Shown: positions 17,199-26,585, counted from the first letter of the stretch. The stretch is DNA of 64,000 bases from Mongoliibacter ruber (GCF_003003005.1 NZ_PVTR01000002.1:272831-336830), one strand, 5' to 3'. Numbers and translations are program-made. Notes: generated by a model from the sequence alone, not told the origin.

Positions 17199-18191
17199 AT
17201 GAATATTCCTATCATCGACACGCATTGCGACTTACTTTCATATTTGGCAGTGGTTCCTAATGCTTCTGCAGACAACTCTGAAGACATTGCCTGCGCCATA
17301 CCTTTATTGAAGCAAGGAAATGTCAGGATGCAGGTTTGTGCCATTTATACAGACGTGCGTTCAGGAAGTATGGCCCTAGCCACTCAACAAGCTAACAAGT
17401 ATAGGGAAGTATTGATGCAATTTGAAAAAGAAGTGAGTCCTGTTGATGGAGACTTTATAGAAAACATAGCATCTTCTGAAAAAACAGGCTTGGTGGCTGC
17501 CGTCGAAAATGCTGCTGGATTGGCTGAAGAAAAAGTATCCATCAAAGCTGCTTTTCAACAATTGGACAGTTTGATTCAGTTGACAGGAAGATTGGCCTAT
17601 ATTTCACTTACCCACCATACCGAAAATCGCTTCGGAGGTGGAAACTATACTGAAGGCATTGGCCTTAAGGATGACGGAAAAAGACTTTTGGACTATATGT
17701 CTGGTAAAAAAATAGCCATTGACCTTTCCCATACATCGGACCTATTGGCGGAGGGAATTCTCAACCATATTGATACCGCTAAGCTTGATATTCCGGTGAT
17801 TGCCAGCCATAGCAATTTCCGCAGTGTATGGAACCACAAACGAAACCTGACAGATGAATTTAGCCAAGAAATTGTGAGGAGAAAAGGTCTTATCGGGATC
17901 AATTTCCTTAGGGCATTTTTGGATAATGAGAAACCTGAAAGGGTGTTTGAACATTTACTGTATGGATTCGAAAATGGTGCCGAGGACCAAATGTGCTTTG
18001 GAGCTGATTATTTCTATACCAAAAATTTTCCTGACAAATCACGCTTTCCCTTCTATTTCCCTATCGTAGAAAATGCCAGCAAATATCCCTCTGTTTTGGA
18101 AACCCTTTCAGAAAAACTTAACCAATCACAATTGGAAAAACTTGCCTATAAAAATGCGCAAACCTTCTTTTCCAATCTATGGAATTCTTAA
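17199..18191 (+). CDS. Membrane dipeptidase (peptidase M19)
   Basis: Amidohydrolase-fold zinc dipeptidase of about 330 residues. The start is set at the ATG at 17199 because the motif IDTHCDLLSY (first metal ligands) normally lies at the very N-terminus. The bridging Glu is in AAVENAAG, the later His ligands are in SLTHHTENRFGGG and ASHSNFRSV, and FGADYF carries the C-terminal Asp. No signal peptide is seen, so it is probably cytoplasmic. It shares a 95-nt divergent promoter region with the dioxygenase and precedes the TPK-like gene by 21 nt. Confidence 0.86.
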   Translation: MNIPIIDTHCDLLSYLAVVPNASADNSEDIACAIPLLKQGNVRMQVCAIYTDVRSGSMALATQQANKYREVLMQFEKEVSPVDGDFIENIASSEKTGLVAAVENAAGLAEEKVSIKAAFQQLDSLIQLTGRLAYISLTHHTENRFGGGNYTEGIGLKDDGKRLLDYMSGKKIAIDLSHTSDLLAEGILNHIDTAKLDIPVIASHSNFRSVWNHKRNLTDEFSQEIVRRKGLIGINFLRAFLDNEKPERVFEHLLYGFENGAEDQMCFGADYFYTKNFPDKSRFPFYFPIVENASKYPSVLETLSEKLNQSQLEKLAYKNAQTFFSNLWNS

Positions 18192-18212
18192 TTTAAAGCT
18201 TTAAAAGAAACC

Positions 18213-18830
18213 ATGTCTTCGCACCATTTTGTCAAAGAACAACAGGAACCCGCATTGCTGATTTTAGACACCAAAGACGTCAGCTATGATAGTATTGCTC
18301 CTTTGCTGGAGTGGGTACCGACTGTGATGGTAGCTCAGGATGAGGTCTTTGCAGTTATTTCTTGGGGGATCAAATTGGACTTGATTTTGGCAGAAATGGA
18401 CTTCCAAAAAAACAACTACAGACTTTTGGAAGAACAGTATCCTGTGAAATTTTTGGGAGTAAAAGATGGTGCGTTTTTGGAAGAAGCCTTACAGTACCTT
18501 GTGGCAACCAAACATTCGGCAGTGAACATTATCGGTTATGATCACCTACATGTTTTTGAACTTCAAGAGAAGTTGAATTTCTTGGACATTGTAATCATAG
18601 ACGGTCAGATGCGCTATTACCCGGTCAAATCAGGTAAGTTCAAAAAATGGTTTCCGGAAACATCAATACAACTTCACGCTCCAGAAGGAACACTTTTGGA
18701 AGTAATTACGACGGAAGGCGCTTCAATCACTGAAGTCAAATATGCCACCATGATCGACCTGCCTGAGGGAATTGTTGAATTTAAAGGCAAAGAAATCTTT
18801 TGGATAGGCGAGATGCTCAACCAACAGTAA
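18213..18830 (+). CDS. Thiamine pyrophosphokinase-like protein
   Basis: A 205-residue protein. The N-terminal half looks like the TPK alpha/beta domain: GIKLDLILAEMD sits where true TPKs have GIkPDlilGDfDS, and a beta-rich C-terminal half (about 120-200) follows. The aspartates of the catalytic GDFDS are changed (AEMDF), so thiamine pyrophosphokinase activity is doubtful. It follows the M19 gene by 21 nt and is probably co-transcribed with it. Assignment is by fold pattern only. Confidence 0.5.
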   Translation: MSSHHFVKEQQEPALLILDTKDVSYDSIAPLLEWVPTVMVAQDEVFAVISWGIKLDLILAEMDFQKNNYRLLEEQYPVKFLGVKDGAFLEEALQYLVATKHSAVNIIGYDHLHVFELQEKLNFLDIVIIDGQMRYYPVKSGKFKKWFPETSIQLHAPEGTLLEVITTEGASITEVKYATMIDLPEGIVEFKGKEIFWIGEMLNQQ

Positions 18831-18880
18831 ACCTGATAGGGGATTGAATGATTACCCTAGATTTGAGGTAAAAAGTAAAA

Positions 18881-18912
18881 AAAAGACTGCAAAAAATATT
18901 TGGCAGTCTTTT
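18881..18912. terminator. Bidirectional intrinsic terminator
   Basis: Perfect 10-bp stem AAAAGACTGC (18881-18890) / GCAGTCTTTT (18903-18912) with a 12-nt A/T loop. It gives T-runs on both strands between the convergent TPK-like and small secreted-protein genes. Confidence 0.75.
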
Positions 18913-18927
18913 AAAATCAGATGGTTA

Positions 18928-19455
18928 TTACATTCCACCACCACCCGGCAAACCGGCAGGTCTTCCAGCTGGAGGAGTGGGCCTGTTTGGAGCTGGCGTA
19001 TTTGGCCTACCTGCAGGTACATTCGGTCTTGCAGGGGGAATGTTTACATTAGGCCTTGCATGAGACGGAATTTCAGGTCTCACTTGAGAATTTGGCCTAG
19101 CCTGATTGGCGATTCCTCTTCCTCTTTCTGCGTTCGATGCTCCCATTGCAGCTCTTTCTCTACCTCTTTCTGAATTGCTTGCTCCCATTTCTGACCTTCG
19201 TGCCTCAGCATTTTCAGCACCTAACTGAGCCCTTTCATTTGTAAGACTGCTTCTCCTAGCAGCGCTGGAAATACTCATCCCTTTCTCTTTTCCTCCTTCA
19301 GTAGTAGTGGCAAGGTTCCTGATTTCCTGACCCTTTGATGCGTTTTCATTGATTTGCGCATTGACAGGGGCTACGGGGTTAGCATTTTCTTCAGTCTGGG
19401 CCTGTAATGACACAGTCCACACTAGCATTGCGGTAATCAATAGTAAATTTCTCAT
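18928..19455 (-). CDS. Small secreted low-complexity protein (Pro/Ala/Arg/Asn-rich)
   Basis: The start is set at the ATG at 19455 (MRNLLLITAML), which opens a clear signal peptide ending LQAQ. The mature part is disordered: a charged middle with two near-copies of MGASN(S/A)ERGRE/G, then a Pro-rich tail with repeated ARPN, NVP, GRP units ending in GGGGM. No known domain. The composition suggests an extracellular or envelope-associated linker or a nucleic-acid- or metal-binding polymer; function unknown. Confidence 0.6.
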   Translation of the reverse strand: MRNLLLITAMLVWTVSLQAQTEENANPVAPVNAQINENASKGQEIRNLATTTEGGKEKGMSISSAARRSSLTNERAQLGAENAEARRSEMGASNSERGRERAAMGASNAERGRGIANQARPNSQVRPEIPSHARPNVNIPPARPNVPAGRPNTPAPNRPTPPAGRPAGLPGGGGM

Positions 19456-19551
19456 GGGTGTTAATTTTAAGTTCTGATACAAATAAATAACACCGAGATG
19501 AAGTTAAAATGAACAAACCAGTCTAACCCTCATATTCTCTGAAAAGTGATT

Positions 19552-20385
19552 TTATAAGAAAGCTGAAATAATCCTCTCCCTACCATTGAGGTCTTTCACT
19601 AGTTCTACTTGCTTAAAACCTTGGTCTTCTACTAACTTTTTGGTCTGACTGCCAAAAGCTTCATTGATTTCAAAATAGAGCTTGCCACCTGGTTTGAGGG
19701 CATTTTTTGCTTTTTCGGCAATCACTCTGTAAAAAATCAGTGGGTCCTCATCGTATACAAAAAGTGCCAAATGAGGTTCGTGATCCAAGACATTTTTGTG
19801 CATTTGCGATTTTTCCGAATGTCTGACATAAGGCGGATTACTCACCACAATATCCAAATCGCTGAATGGAATCTCTTCCTCCAAGATATTCAATTGGTGA
19901 AAAGTTACTTGAGCATTTAGCAATTCTGCGTTTTTTTGTGCTACTCCGAGCGCTGCTTCACTGATGTCTACACCATAGATTTTTGAGCCCAGTATTTCCA
20001 ATTGAAGTGTAATGGGAATACAGCCAGATCCCGTTCCAATATCCAAAATGCGCAAAGAGGGTCTTTTATTTTCTTTGATAATGAGATGAACCAATTCCTC
20101 TGTTTCATTTCTTGGAATGAGAACAGAACCATCGACCATAAATTCCCTACCATAAAACGGAGCTTTTCCAGTGATGTATTGAATAGGTTTACCGGCCAAG
20201 AGTGAATCCAGCGCCTGTTCCATTGCAGAAGGAATACTCACAACCTCGCTGTTTTCCAATAGGTCTTTCCTTTTCACCCCAAGGAAATCTTCCATCAACC
20301 ATTGACTGAGGGACTCAGCTTCATTTTTCCCATAAAGAGGCGTAAGTTTATCCGAATAGGATTTAAAAATTTCTCTGCTGCGCAT
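19552..20385 (-). CDS. prmC: Peptide chain release factor N5-glutamine methyltransferase
   Basis: Methylates the Gln of the GGQ motif in RF1 and RF2 using SAM. The N-terminal helical domain (1-90) with PIQYITGKAPFYG, the SAM motif DIGTGSGC (115-122) and the substrate motif NPPY (183-186) are all present. At 277 residues it has normal length. It is monocistronic between a small secreted protein and a membrane-protein pair. Confidence 0.92.
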   Translation of the reverse strand: MRSREIFKSYSDKLTPLYGKNEAESLSQWLMEDFLGVKRKDLLENSEVVSIPSAMEQALDSLLAGKPIQYITGKAPFYGREFMVDGSVLIPRNETEELVHLIIKENKRPSLRILDIGTGSGCIPITLQLEILGSKIYGVDISEAALGVAQKNAELLNAQVTFHQLNILEEEIPFSDLDIVVSNPPYVRHSEKSQMHKNVLDHEPHLALFVYDEDPLIFYRVIAEKAKNALKPGGKLYFEINEAFGSQTKKLVEDQGFKQVELVKDLNGRERIISAFL

Positions 20386-20408
20386 TTTTTACTTTTCAGG
20401 ATACAAAT

Positions 20409-20765
20409 TTAGTTTCTTTTATTGATCAATAAATAAAAAGCCACAGATCCGATAGCATAACATACTATATCCCAAATATCCGCTGTATAAGTCTCCGACC
20501 ATTTGGGTAGGAGGTATTCAAAGAGAAATGAAAAATAAACCCATGCCACTGCCACTTGTACTTTGGTAAAGATAAAGCGATTTTTCAAAGGGTGAATCCA
20601 ACGGTATATCTGAAGGGTTAAGCCCAATACCACAGGCATAGCCATCAGGTCATCCAAATAAGCGTGCACAAAAGGAACAAAAATACCCAATACCTTTTCC
20701 ACAAACTGATTGATCCAAAATAGGGTAAAGGCAATAATAAAATACGGGTTTTTGAGTACAGTCAT
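20409..20765 (-). CDS. Small integral membrane protein
   Basis: About 118 residues with about four hydrophobic helices. The start is set at 20765 (MTVLKNPYF) because that ATG overlaps the upstream stop as ATGA, a typical coupling. The pattern NQFVEKVLGIFVPFVHAYLDDLMAMPVVL is conserved in a Bacteroidota family sometimes labelled 'magnesium citrate secondary transporter', but the protein is too short to accept that function from sequence. It is translated together with the zinc-ribbon gene upstream. Confidence 0.65.
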   Translation of the reverse strand: MTVLKNPYFIIAFTLFWINQFVEKVLGIFVPFVHAYLDDLMAMPVVLGLTLQIYRWIHPLKNRFIFTKVQVAVAWVYFSFLFEYLLPKWSETYTADIWDIVCYAIGSVAFYLLINKRN

Positions 20766-21055
20766 CAGCCTGGCAAAATAGCAATTAGCCAAGCAAAGAA
20801 AGTCAAAATAGCCATGTAGATGGTATAGAATAGGTTACCTGCCGTTTTCAAGCCTCTCATCCAAGGGCCATCATGCTCTTTGATATGAAAAATCCAATTC
20901 TCTTTGTTTGTCTGAATATCTTCTTCCCTTTTTTCGTGATACTCCAAATCCCTTCCCCCCAATGTTTTTCCGCAATGTTCACAAATGTCATTCATATTGG
21001 TGGTCCACTTTGACCATTCCCCGCAATGGGGGCATTTTTTCTGTCCCATAATCAA
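20765..21055 (-). CDS. Zinc-ribbon protein with a C-terminal membrane anchor
   Basis: A short protein (92-96 residues). An N-terminal CPHC...CEHC zinc ribbon (about 8-31) is followed by a charged linker and one hydrophobic helix at the C-terminus (about 72-95). The start is either of two nearby ATGs (MIMGQKK). Its stop overlaps the next gene's ATG. Function unknown; both proteins probably work together at the inner membrane. Confidence 0.65.
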   Translation of the reverse strand: MIMGQKKCPHCGEWSKWTTNMNDICEHCGKTLGGRDLEYHEKREEDIQTNKENWIFHIKEHDGPWMRGLKTAGNLFYTIYMAILTFFAWLIAILPG

Positions 21056-21131
21056 AAATATAAAAGATTGTAACAGTATACACCTGTATGTCGAAGGAAA
21101 AGTTGCCCAAAGTATTCACTATCTTTGGGGC

Positions 21132-22319
21132 ATGAAGCTTTTTCCAAATACAGTAAGAGGGGTCGTGTCGGCCATAGATGAGATTTTCAACAATAACAGG
21201 TATGCCGATAAGGTCATAGAAAAAACCTTGAGATCCAACCCAAAATGGGGTGCAAGAGACAGGGGTTTTGTGGCTGAGTCCGTCTATGAAATGGTCAGGT
21301 GGTGGCGCTTGATCGAAGCAGTAAGCCCTTCCAAGGACCATTATCACCGCTTCGGCACCTATTGGTTGCTACAGGGAAATAAGCTGCCTGATTGGAGGGA
21401 ATTTAAGGGACTCGATCCAAGTGAGGTCAAATCCAAACTCAACAAAATACAGCAAAGGTCAGTATTGCAGTCCATTCCGGATTGGTTGGATGAAATGGGT
21501 GCCAGCCAACTGGGAGAAAAATGGGACAGGGAAATCGATACCCTCAACCAAACAGCCTCGGTGGTGCTCAGGGTAAACACCTTGAAAACTAGCAGAGAAG
21601 ACTTGATGAACAGACTTGCTGCCGACGGAGTAGACACTTATGCTCCTAAAGGCTATAAGGATGCCCTTGTATTGGCTGAAAGGCAAAATATTTTCAAAAA
21701 CCCAGCATTCAAAGAGGGGATGTATGAAATACAGGATGCTTCTTCACAACTTGTCGCTGCGGCATTGGAGGTCGAGCCTGGTATGCGTGTCATTGATGCA
21801 TGTGCAGGTGCAGGCGGAAAATCCTTACACCTTGCTGCCCTGATGGAAAACAAAGGTCGCATCCTTTCCATGGATGTAGAAGCATGGAAACTGACCAATA
21901 CCAAGCTAAGGGCAAGAAGAAATGGGGTAAGCATCATAGAAACCCGCTTAATCGAAGGTAATAAGACCATCAAAAGACTAAAAGACTCGGCAGATCGGGT
22001 ATTGCTGGACGTGCCTTGTTCTGGTTTGGGAGTACTCAAAAGAAATCCCGATACCAAGTGGAAGTTAAGTCCTGAATCCATAGAGAAAGTACAAGTCATG
22101 CAACAAGAGATCATTCAGGATTATGCCTCAATGGTCAAGCCGGGAGGCTTGTTGGTCTATGCTACCTGCAGTATTCTGCCCAAAGAAAATCAAGATCAAG
22201 TGTCCAAGTTTCTAGCCTCAGAAAAAGGTCAGGAATTTGAGTTGCTAGAAGATCAAAAAGTATTGGCGCAGGAAAGTGGCTTTGACGGATTTTATATTGC
22301 GAAGATGAAGAGGAAGTAA
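21132..22319 (+). CDS. RsmB/NOP2-family rRNA (cytosine-5) methyltransferase
   Basis: SAM-dependent m5C methyltransferase acting on RNA, probably 16S rRNA. The start is set at the ATG at 21132 (MKLFPNTVRG); the 49 residues before it lie antisense to the zinc-ribbon gene and look non-coding. Motif I is DACAGAGGKSLHL, and the two active cysteines lie in DVPCSGLG (release Cys) and YATCSILP (nucleophile). At 395 residues it has the Fmu type's length, with an N-terminal NusB-like helical region. No partner gene; the repeat array starts right after its stop. Confidence 0.85.
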   Translation: MKLFPNTVRGVVSAIDEIFNNNRYADKVIEKTLRSNPKWGARDRGFVAESVYEMVRWWRLIEAVSPSKDHYHRFGTYWLLQGNKLPDWREFKGLDPSEVKSKLNKIQQRSVLQSIPDWLDEMGASQLGEKWDREIDTLNQTASVVLRVNTLKTSREDLMNRLAADGVDTYAPKGYKDALVLAERQNIFKNPAFKEGMYEIQDASSQLVAAALEVEPGMRVIDACAGAGGKSLHLAALMENKGRILSMDVEAWKLTNTKLRARRNGVSIIETRLIEGNKTIKRLKDSADRVLLDVPCSGLGVLKRNPDTKWKLSPESIEKVQVMQQEIIQDYASMVKPGGLLVYATCSILPKENQDQVSKFLASEKGQEFELLEDQKVLAQESGFDGFYIAKMKRK

Positions 22320-22329
22320 GGTTTGGTAA

Positions 22330-22857
22330 AAAAGCTTGTAAAGCTAAATCCTGATCAAGAGTAATAAAACCTTCCCCTTGTCTTCTCGCTTGCCTGCCTT
22401 TGGTAGGAGTGAAGAGAGGGATTTGACTTTTGCTTACATAACTCACCAGAGTCAAGGGTTTTGTCTTTTGGGGAGTCCTTATTTAGATCTCTCCTGCGTC
22501 GAGATGACAAGGAGAAGTTATAATAAGTTCTCATTTTGAAAAATTAACAACGGTTTTTTTTACTATGTCAGTTCAAGAATAAAAAAAACTTTGCCTTGTC
22601 ATCTCGCCTGCCTGCCTGCCTTTGGTAGGAGTGAAGCGAGAGATCTGACCTAGGCCTTATGCTTGAAAACCCGAGTCTTCCTCGATCTTTATCCTCGATA
22701 AAGGGCAGTTGTCAGTGAAGAGTCTTAAAATAGATCTCTTCCCGGCAATTGTACGGGATCAAGATGACAAGGCGAGGCCGTCCTAAGCCCTAATCCTGAA
22801 TAATAAACAGAGGTTTCATTCTAAAAAATAGAAAAAGGTACCTTTCCCAAACATAGG
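22330..22857. repeat. Inverted-repeat array, left half (two diverged units plus a partial one)
   Basis: Units start with AGATCTCTCCTGCGTCGAG and end with CCTTGTCATCTCGCCTGCC...CGAGAGATCT, the two ends being mutually inverted. A partial unit spans 22330-22480, a diverged unit 22481-22732, and a third starts at 22733 and breaks off near 22830 where the GIY-YIG gene begins. The nested CCTGCCTTTGGTAGG forms its own hairpin. No ORF here. Confidence 0.8.
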
Positions 22858-23160
22858 CTAATTCCCCAAAACCTCTTCATTCAAAAACTTCCAACCTGGG
22901 TTATACTCTGCTATTAATGCTTCCTTTTTTGACCTTCTCCATTTTTTGATTTCCTTTTCACGGGCAATGGCTTCTCTAACATATTGATAAGACTCCCAAT
23001 GAACCAAATGGCAACAATTGTATTTTGAAGTAAAGCTTTCAGGATTCAGTTTTTCATTGTGCTCTGCTAACCTTTTGGATAGGTTATTTGTCATTCCTAC
23101 ATAAAGGACTGTTTTAGCAAAATTCGTCAGGATGTAGACAAAATATTCGTGTCTTTTCAT
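22858..23160 (-). CDS. GIY-YIG nuclease domain protein
   Basis: A single-domain GIY-YIG endonuclease-like protein of 100 residues: FVYILTN (the GIY strand), then VLYVGMTNNLSKRLAEHN (the YIG strand and catalytic Arg region), and the Glu-containing helix AIAREKEIKKWRR. No DNA-binding module is attached. It lies inside an inverted-repeat array that its insertion seems to split. Single-domain copies of this kind are common in Bacteroidota and their role is not settled. The location suggests a link with repeat mobility or maintenance (inference). Confidence 0.85.
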   Translation of the reverse strand: MKRHEYFVYILTNFAKTVLYVGMTNNLSKRLAEHNEKLNPESFTSKYNCCHLVHWESYQYVREAIAREKEIKKWRRSKKEALIAEYNPGWKFLNEEVLGN

Positions 23161-23720
23161 AAAAAAATGGTTTAATAGTCTTATAGAAATTTAGCCATTT
23201 ACAATGAAAAATGCACTATTCTTAAAATTTAGATCTATGAACAGATCTCTCCTGCGTCGAGATGACAAGGTGAGGTCATTTTAAGTTTTCATTCTGCAAA
23301 ATTAACAAGGGTTTCATTCGCTAAGTCAGTTCAAGACTAATAAAAACTTTGCCTGTCATCTCGCCTGCCTGCCTTTGGTAGGAGTGAAACGAGAGATCTG
23401 TTCATTGCTTACATAACTCACCAAGGTCAAGGGTAGTTGTCTGTAGAGAGTCCGTAAATAGATCTCTCCTGCGTCGAGATGACAAGGTGAGGTCATTTTA
23501 AGTTTTCATTCTGCAAAATTAGCAAGGGTGTCATTCACTAAGTCAGTTCAAGAGTAATAAAAACTTTGCCTTGTCATCTCGCCTGCCTGCCTTTGGTAGG
23601 AGTGAAACGAGAGATCTGATCATTGCTTACATAACTCACCAAGGTCAAGGGTAGTTGTCTGTAGAGAGTCCGTAAATAGATCTCTCCTGCCTGCCTTTGG
23701 TAGGAGTGAAGAGAGAGATC
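23161..23720. repeat. Inverted-repeat array, right half (two tandem 217-bp units)
   Basis: Two almost identical units start at 23243 and 23460 (217-bp period), and a third start at 23678 gives a partial unit. Each holds AGATCTCTCCTGCGTCGAGA at the left and the inverted CGAGATGAC/GAGAGATCT complement at the right, with about 70 bp of conserved spacer (AAAATTA(A/G)CAAGGGT). The high identity of these two units, against the diverged left half, points to recent duplication. Confidence 0.85.
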
Positions 23721-23790
23721 TAATCTTTCCATAGTGCCTATATACTTTTTAAGGATAATTCAGTAAATTTCTACGAACAAAACTCAACCC

Positions 23791-24225
23791 ATGCCACTAG
23801 AAACAGTCTTCTCTATCGTCAGCAGTATTGCACTTATTTCATGGATACTGCTCTTTATTTTTTATTCACAAAATTGGGTATACACCTTTTTGTTCTCAGG
23901 GGTATTGTTGATTTTGGCATTGACTTACCTCAATTTTATCATTCAGGGAATGAGCGGAACAGAAGAAGGTGGTTTCAATAGTTTGGCAGAAGTGCGTGCT
24001 TTGTTTGGATCTGACCAAGCACTTTTGGCGGGTTGGATTCATTACTTGGCCTTTGATCTTTTTGTGGGCATGTGGATTGCCAAGGATGGATGGAAAAATG
24101 ATATCAACAGGTGGATGCTTCTTCCTTGTCTTTTACTGACCTTTATGCTGGGTCCGGTAGGACTACTGACCTACTTTATCATCAGAGGTATCAAGACACA
24201 AACCATTCTCCAAAATCCATACTAG
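23791..24225 (+). CDS. ABA4-like membrane protein
   Basis: A 144-residue polytopic membrane protein. The segment WIHYLAFDLFVGMWIAKDG followed by LLTFMLGPVGLLTYFIIRG is the signature of the ABA4/DUF4281 family, whose plant member is needed for neoxanthin formation. The bacterial role is unknown but may relate to carotenoids. The next gene starts 2 nt after the stop, so both are in one operon. Confidence 0.8.
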   Translation: MPLETVFSIVSSIALISWILLFIFYSQNWVYTFLFSGVLLILALTYLNFIIQGMSGTEEGGFNSLAEVRALFGSDQALLAGWIHYLAFDLFVGMWIAKDGWKNDINRWMLLPCLLLTFMLGPVGLLTYFIIRGIKTQTILQNPY

Positions 24226-24227
24226 CC

Positions 24228-24968
24228 ATGTGGGCCCTTCACAAAATATTCCGGCGTAACAGGTCTTTGGCTTGGTTTGGCTTGATAAATTTTGTGTGGG
24301 TTTTGATTTTTCTGATCCTCTCGCTGATTGATCAAAGGCAAGTATTGGGGTTGAATGTGTGGATCAAGCCGATGAAATTTGCCATTTCCATCGGTGTTTT
24401 TTCTTGGACGATGGCTTGGCTATTGGCTTATTTGCCACAGGCAAAAAGGGTGAAATTCATTTCCTGGGTTATCATCATTATGTTGGCACTAGAGCTTTTA
24501 ATCATTGGCACCCAGTCTTTGAGGGGAGAAACATCCCATTATAATATCTCTTCTTCGTTGAACTTGTTTCTGTTCAATACCATGGGCATTGCGATTGTAA
24601 TCAATACCATGATGGTATTCTGGGCTTTGTTGCTATTTAGAAAAGTGAGCTCCCTTCCACTAGGCTATAAACTTGGAATACAATTGGGCATGTTGATTTT
24701 TGTCATTGCCAGTTTGGAGGGTTTTGTCATGGTAGGACAAATGAGTCATACCGTAGGCGCACCTGATGGTCAGGAAGGAATCTTTTTTCTAAATTGGGCC
24801 AAAAAATATGGAGACCTGAGAATTTCCCATTTTGTGGGACTGCATTCACTTCAGGTTTTGCCTCTTTTTGCCTGGTATTTTTCCAGACACAAAACCACTT
24901 TGGTATGGGTATTTTCTTCGTTTTACTTTATACTCTCGCTAGGCACCTTTTGGCTGGCCTTTCAATAA
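24228..24968 (+). CDS. Polytopic membrane protein of unknown function
   Basis: The start is set at the ATG at 24228, 2 nt after the upstream stop; the longer frame from 24111 overlaps the ABA4-like gene. It has 246 residues with about seven transmembrane helices and few charged loops. Paired with the ABA4-like gene by tight spacing. No motif I recognise. Confidence 0.7.
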   Translation: MWALHKIFRRNRSLAWFGLINFVWVLIFLILSLIDQRQVLGLNVWIKPMKFAISIGVFSWTMAWLLAYLPQAKRVKFISWVIIIMLALELLIIGTQSLRGETSHYNISSSLNLFLFNTMGIAIVINTMMVFWALLLFRKVSSLPLGYKLGIQLGMLIFVIASLEGFVMVGQMSHTVGAPDGQEGIFFLNWAKKYGDLRISHFVGLHSLQVLPLFAWYFSRHKTTLVWVFSSFYFILSLGTFWLAFQ

Positions 24969-25040
24969 GCCTGTTTACAGAAGAAAATTTTATTTACTGG
25001 GAAAAATTTAATCAAAACTGCAATTTATTTTTCATTCAGG

Positions 25041-25072
25041 TTGATTGGCATAACAAATTAATAGTATCTTTG
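25041..25072 (+). promoter_or_regulatory. Bacteroidota-type promoter before guaB
   Basis: TATCTTTG at 25065-25072 fits the -7 consensus TAnnTTTG. TTG triplets at 25041 and 25045 lie 21 and 17 nt upstream, near the -33 TTTG position. The -7 box ends 34 nt before the guaB ATG. No riboswitch-like structure was seen. Confidence 0.5.
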
Positions 25073-25106
25073 ACGGGCAAATAGGGTCACCAAACCAATA
25101 TTTGCC

Positions 25107-26585
25107 ATGAACAAAAATTCAGATAAATTTCTTTTCGAAGCGCTCACCTATGACGACGTGCTTCTTGTCCCAGGATATTCAGAAGTCCTCCCGCGCGACA
25201 CAGATACTTCTTCCCAACTTACCAAAAACATCAGGCTAAACATTCCCCTCGTTTCCGCAGCTATGGACACTGTAACGGAAGCTGAATTGGCAATTGCTAT
25301 GGCTCTGGAAGGCGGTTTGGGCTTCATCCACAAAAACATGCCCATAGAACTGCAGGCTGCACAAGTGCGGAAAGTCAAGCGTTCTCAATCAGGAATGATC
25401 CTGGATCCCATCACATTGAATATTGATGCCAAAGTTCGCGATGCGGAAAAAATCATGAGCGAGTACCATATTGGAGGTATCCCTGTGGTAGATGAAAACA
25501 GGACACTTATGGGAATCATCACCAACCGTGACCTGAGATTTATCAAAGACCTCAATAGAGACATCAAAGAAATCATGACCAAGGATAACTTGATCACTGC
25601 CAAAGCGGGGATCACCTTGGAGCAAGCTGAAGAGGTCTTGCAAGAATTTAAAATCGAAAAACTTCCTATAGTTGATGAAGACAACAAACTTACAGGTCTG
25701 ATTACTTATAAGGATATCCTCAAGCGCCGTGACAAACCACATGCCTGTAAAGATGAATATGGCAGACTTAGAGTAGGTGCAGCCGTAGGGGTGACAGCTG
25801 ACTTGGTAGAACGTGTAGAGGCCTTGAAAAACGCAGGTGTAGACGTAGTATCCATAGATACAGCCCATGGACATTCAAAGGGAGTCATCGAAGCCTGTAG
25901 GAAAATCAAACAAACATTCCCTGATTTGGATGTGATTGTTGGAAATATCGCTACCCCTGAGGCGGCTGTGGCATTGGCAGATGCCGGTGCAGATGCTGTC
26001 AAAGTAGGTGTAGGACCTGGTTCTATCTGTACTACCCGTGTGATTGCCGGTGTAGGTGTACCTCAACTTTCTGCAGTGTATGAATGTGCCAATGCCTTAT
26101 CAGGCAGAGGGGTTCCTGTGATTGCTGATGGTGGTATCCGCTATTCAGGTGACTTGGTCAAGGCTATAGCAGCCGGTGCAGGTTCTATCATGATCGGATC
26201 ACTTTTAGCAGGTACAGAAGAGGCACCTGGAGAAATGCTGATTTATGAAGGAAGAAAATTCAAAACTTACAGAGGAATGGGCTCTTTGGAGGCCATGGAA
26301 TCAGGTTCTAAGGACCGTTACTTCCAGGATGCCGAAGACAATATCAAGAAATTGGTGCCTGAAGGCATTGTCGGTAGGGTAGCTTACAAGGGCTTGGTAT
26401 CTGAAGTCTTGTACCAATTGGTCGGTGGCTTGCAAGCCGGTATGGGGTACTGCGGTACCAAGACCGTGGAAGACTTGCAACGTGACGGCAAATTTGTCAA
26501 AATCACCGCTGCCGGTGTGAAGGAATCCCATCCACACGATGTCAGCATTACCCGTGAAGCACCTAACTATTCTGCGAAGATGTAA
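25107..26585 (+). CDS. guaB: IMP dehydrogenase
   Basis: Oxidises IMP to XMP with NAD, the committing step of GMP synthesis. The TIM barrel is split by two CBS domains (about 100-205). The catalytic Cys308 lies in [11 protein letters not shown], the flap region RGMGSLEAM is present, and the length (492) is standard. It is preceded by a TAnnTTTG-type promoter and followed by a strong terminator, so monocistronic. The GC-richer, codon-biased sequence suggests high expression. Confidence 0.96.
   Translation: MNKNSDKFLFEALTYDDVLLVPGYSEVLPRDTDTSSQLTKNIRLNIPLVSAAMDTVTEAELAIAMALEGGLGFIHKNMPIELQAAQVRKVKRSQSGMILDPITLNIDAKVRDAEKIMSEYHIGGIPVVDENRTLMGIITNRDLRFIKDLNRDIKEIMTKDNLITAKAGITLEQAEEVLQEFKIEKLPIVDEDNKLTGLITYKDILKRRDKPHACKDEYGRLRVGAAVGVTADLVERVEALKNAGVDVVSIDTAHGHSKGVIEACRKIKQTFPDLDVIVGNIATPEAAVALADAGADAVKVGVGPGSICTTRVIAGVGVPQLSAVYECANALSGRGVPVIADGGIRYSGDLVKAIAAGAGSIMIGSLLAGTEEAPGEMLIYEGRKFKTYRGMGSLEAMESGSKDRYFQDAEDNIKKLVPEGIVGRVAYKGLVSEVLYQLVGGLQAGMGYCGTKTVEDLQRDGKFVKITAAGVKESHPHDVSITREAPNYSAKM

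Noticed and set aside
23243-23677. Possible CRISPR array from the tandem repeats
   Set aside because: Only two tandem units with a 217-bp period, and no short constant repeat with unique spacers. No cas genes. The unit is an inverted-repeat element.
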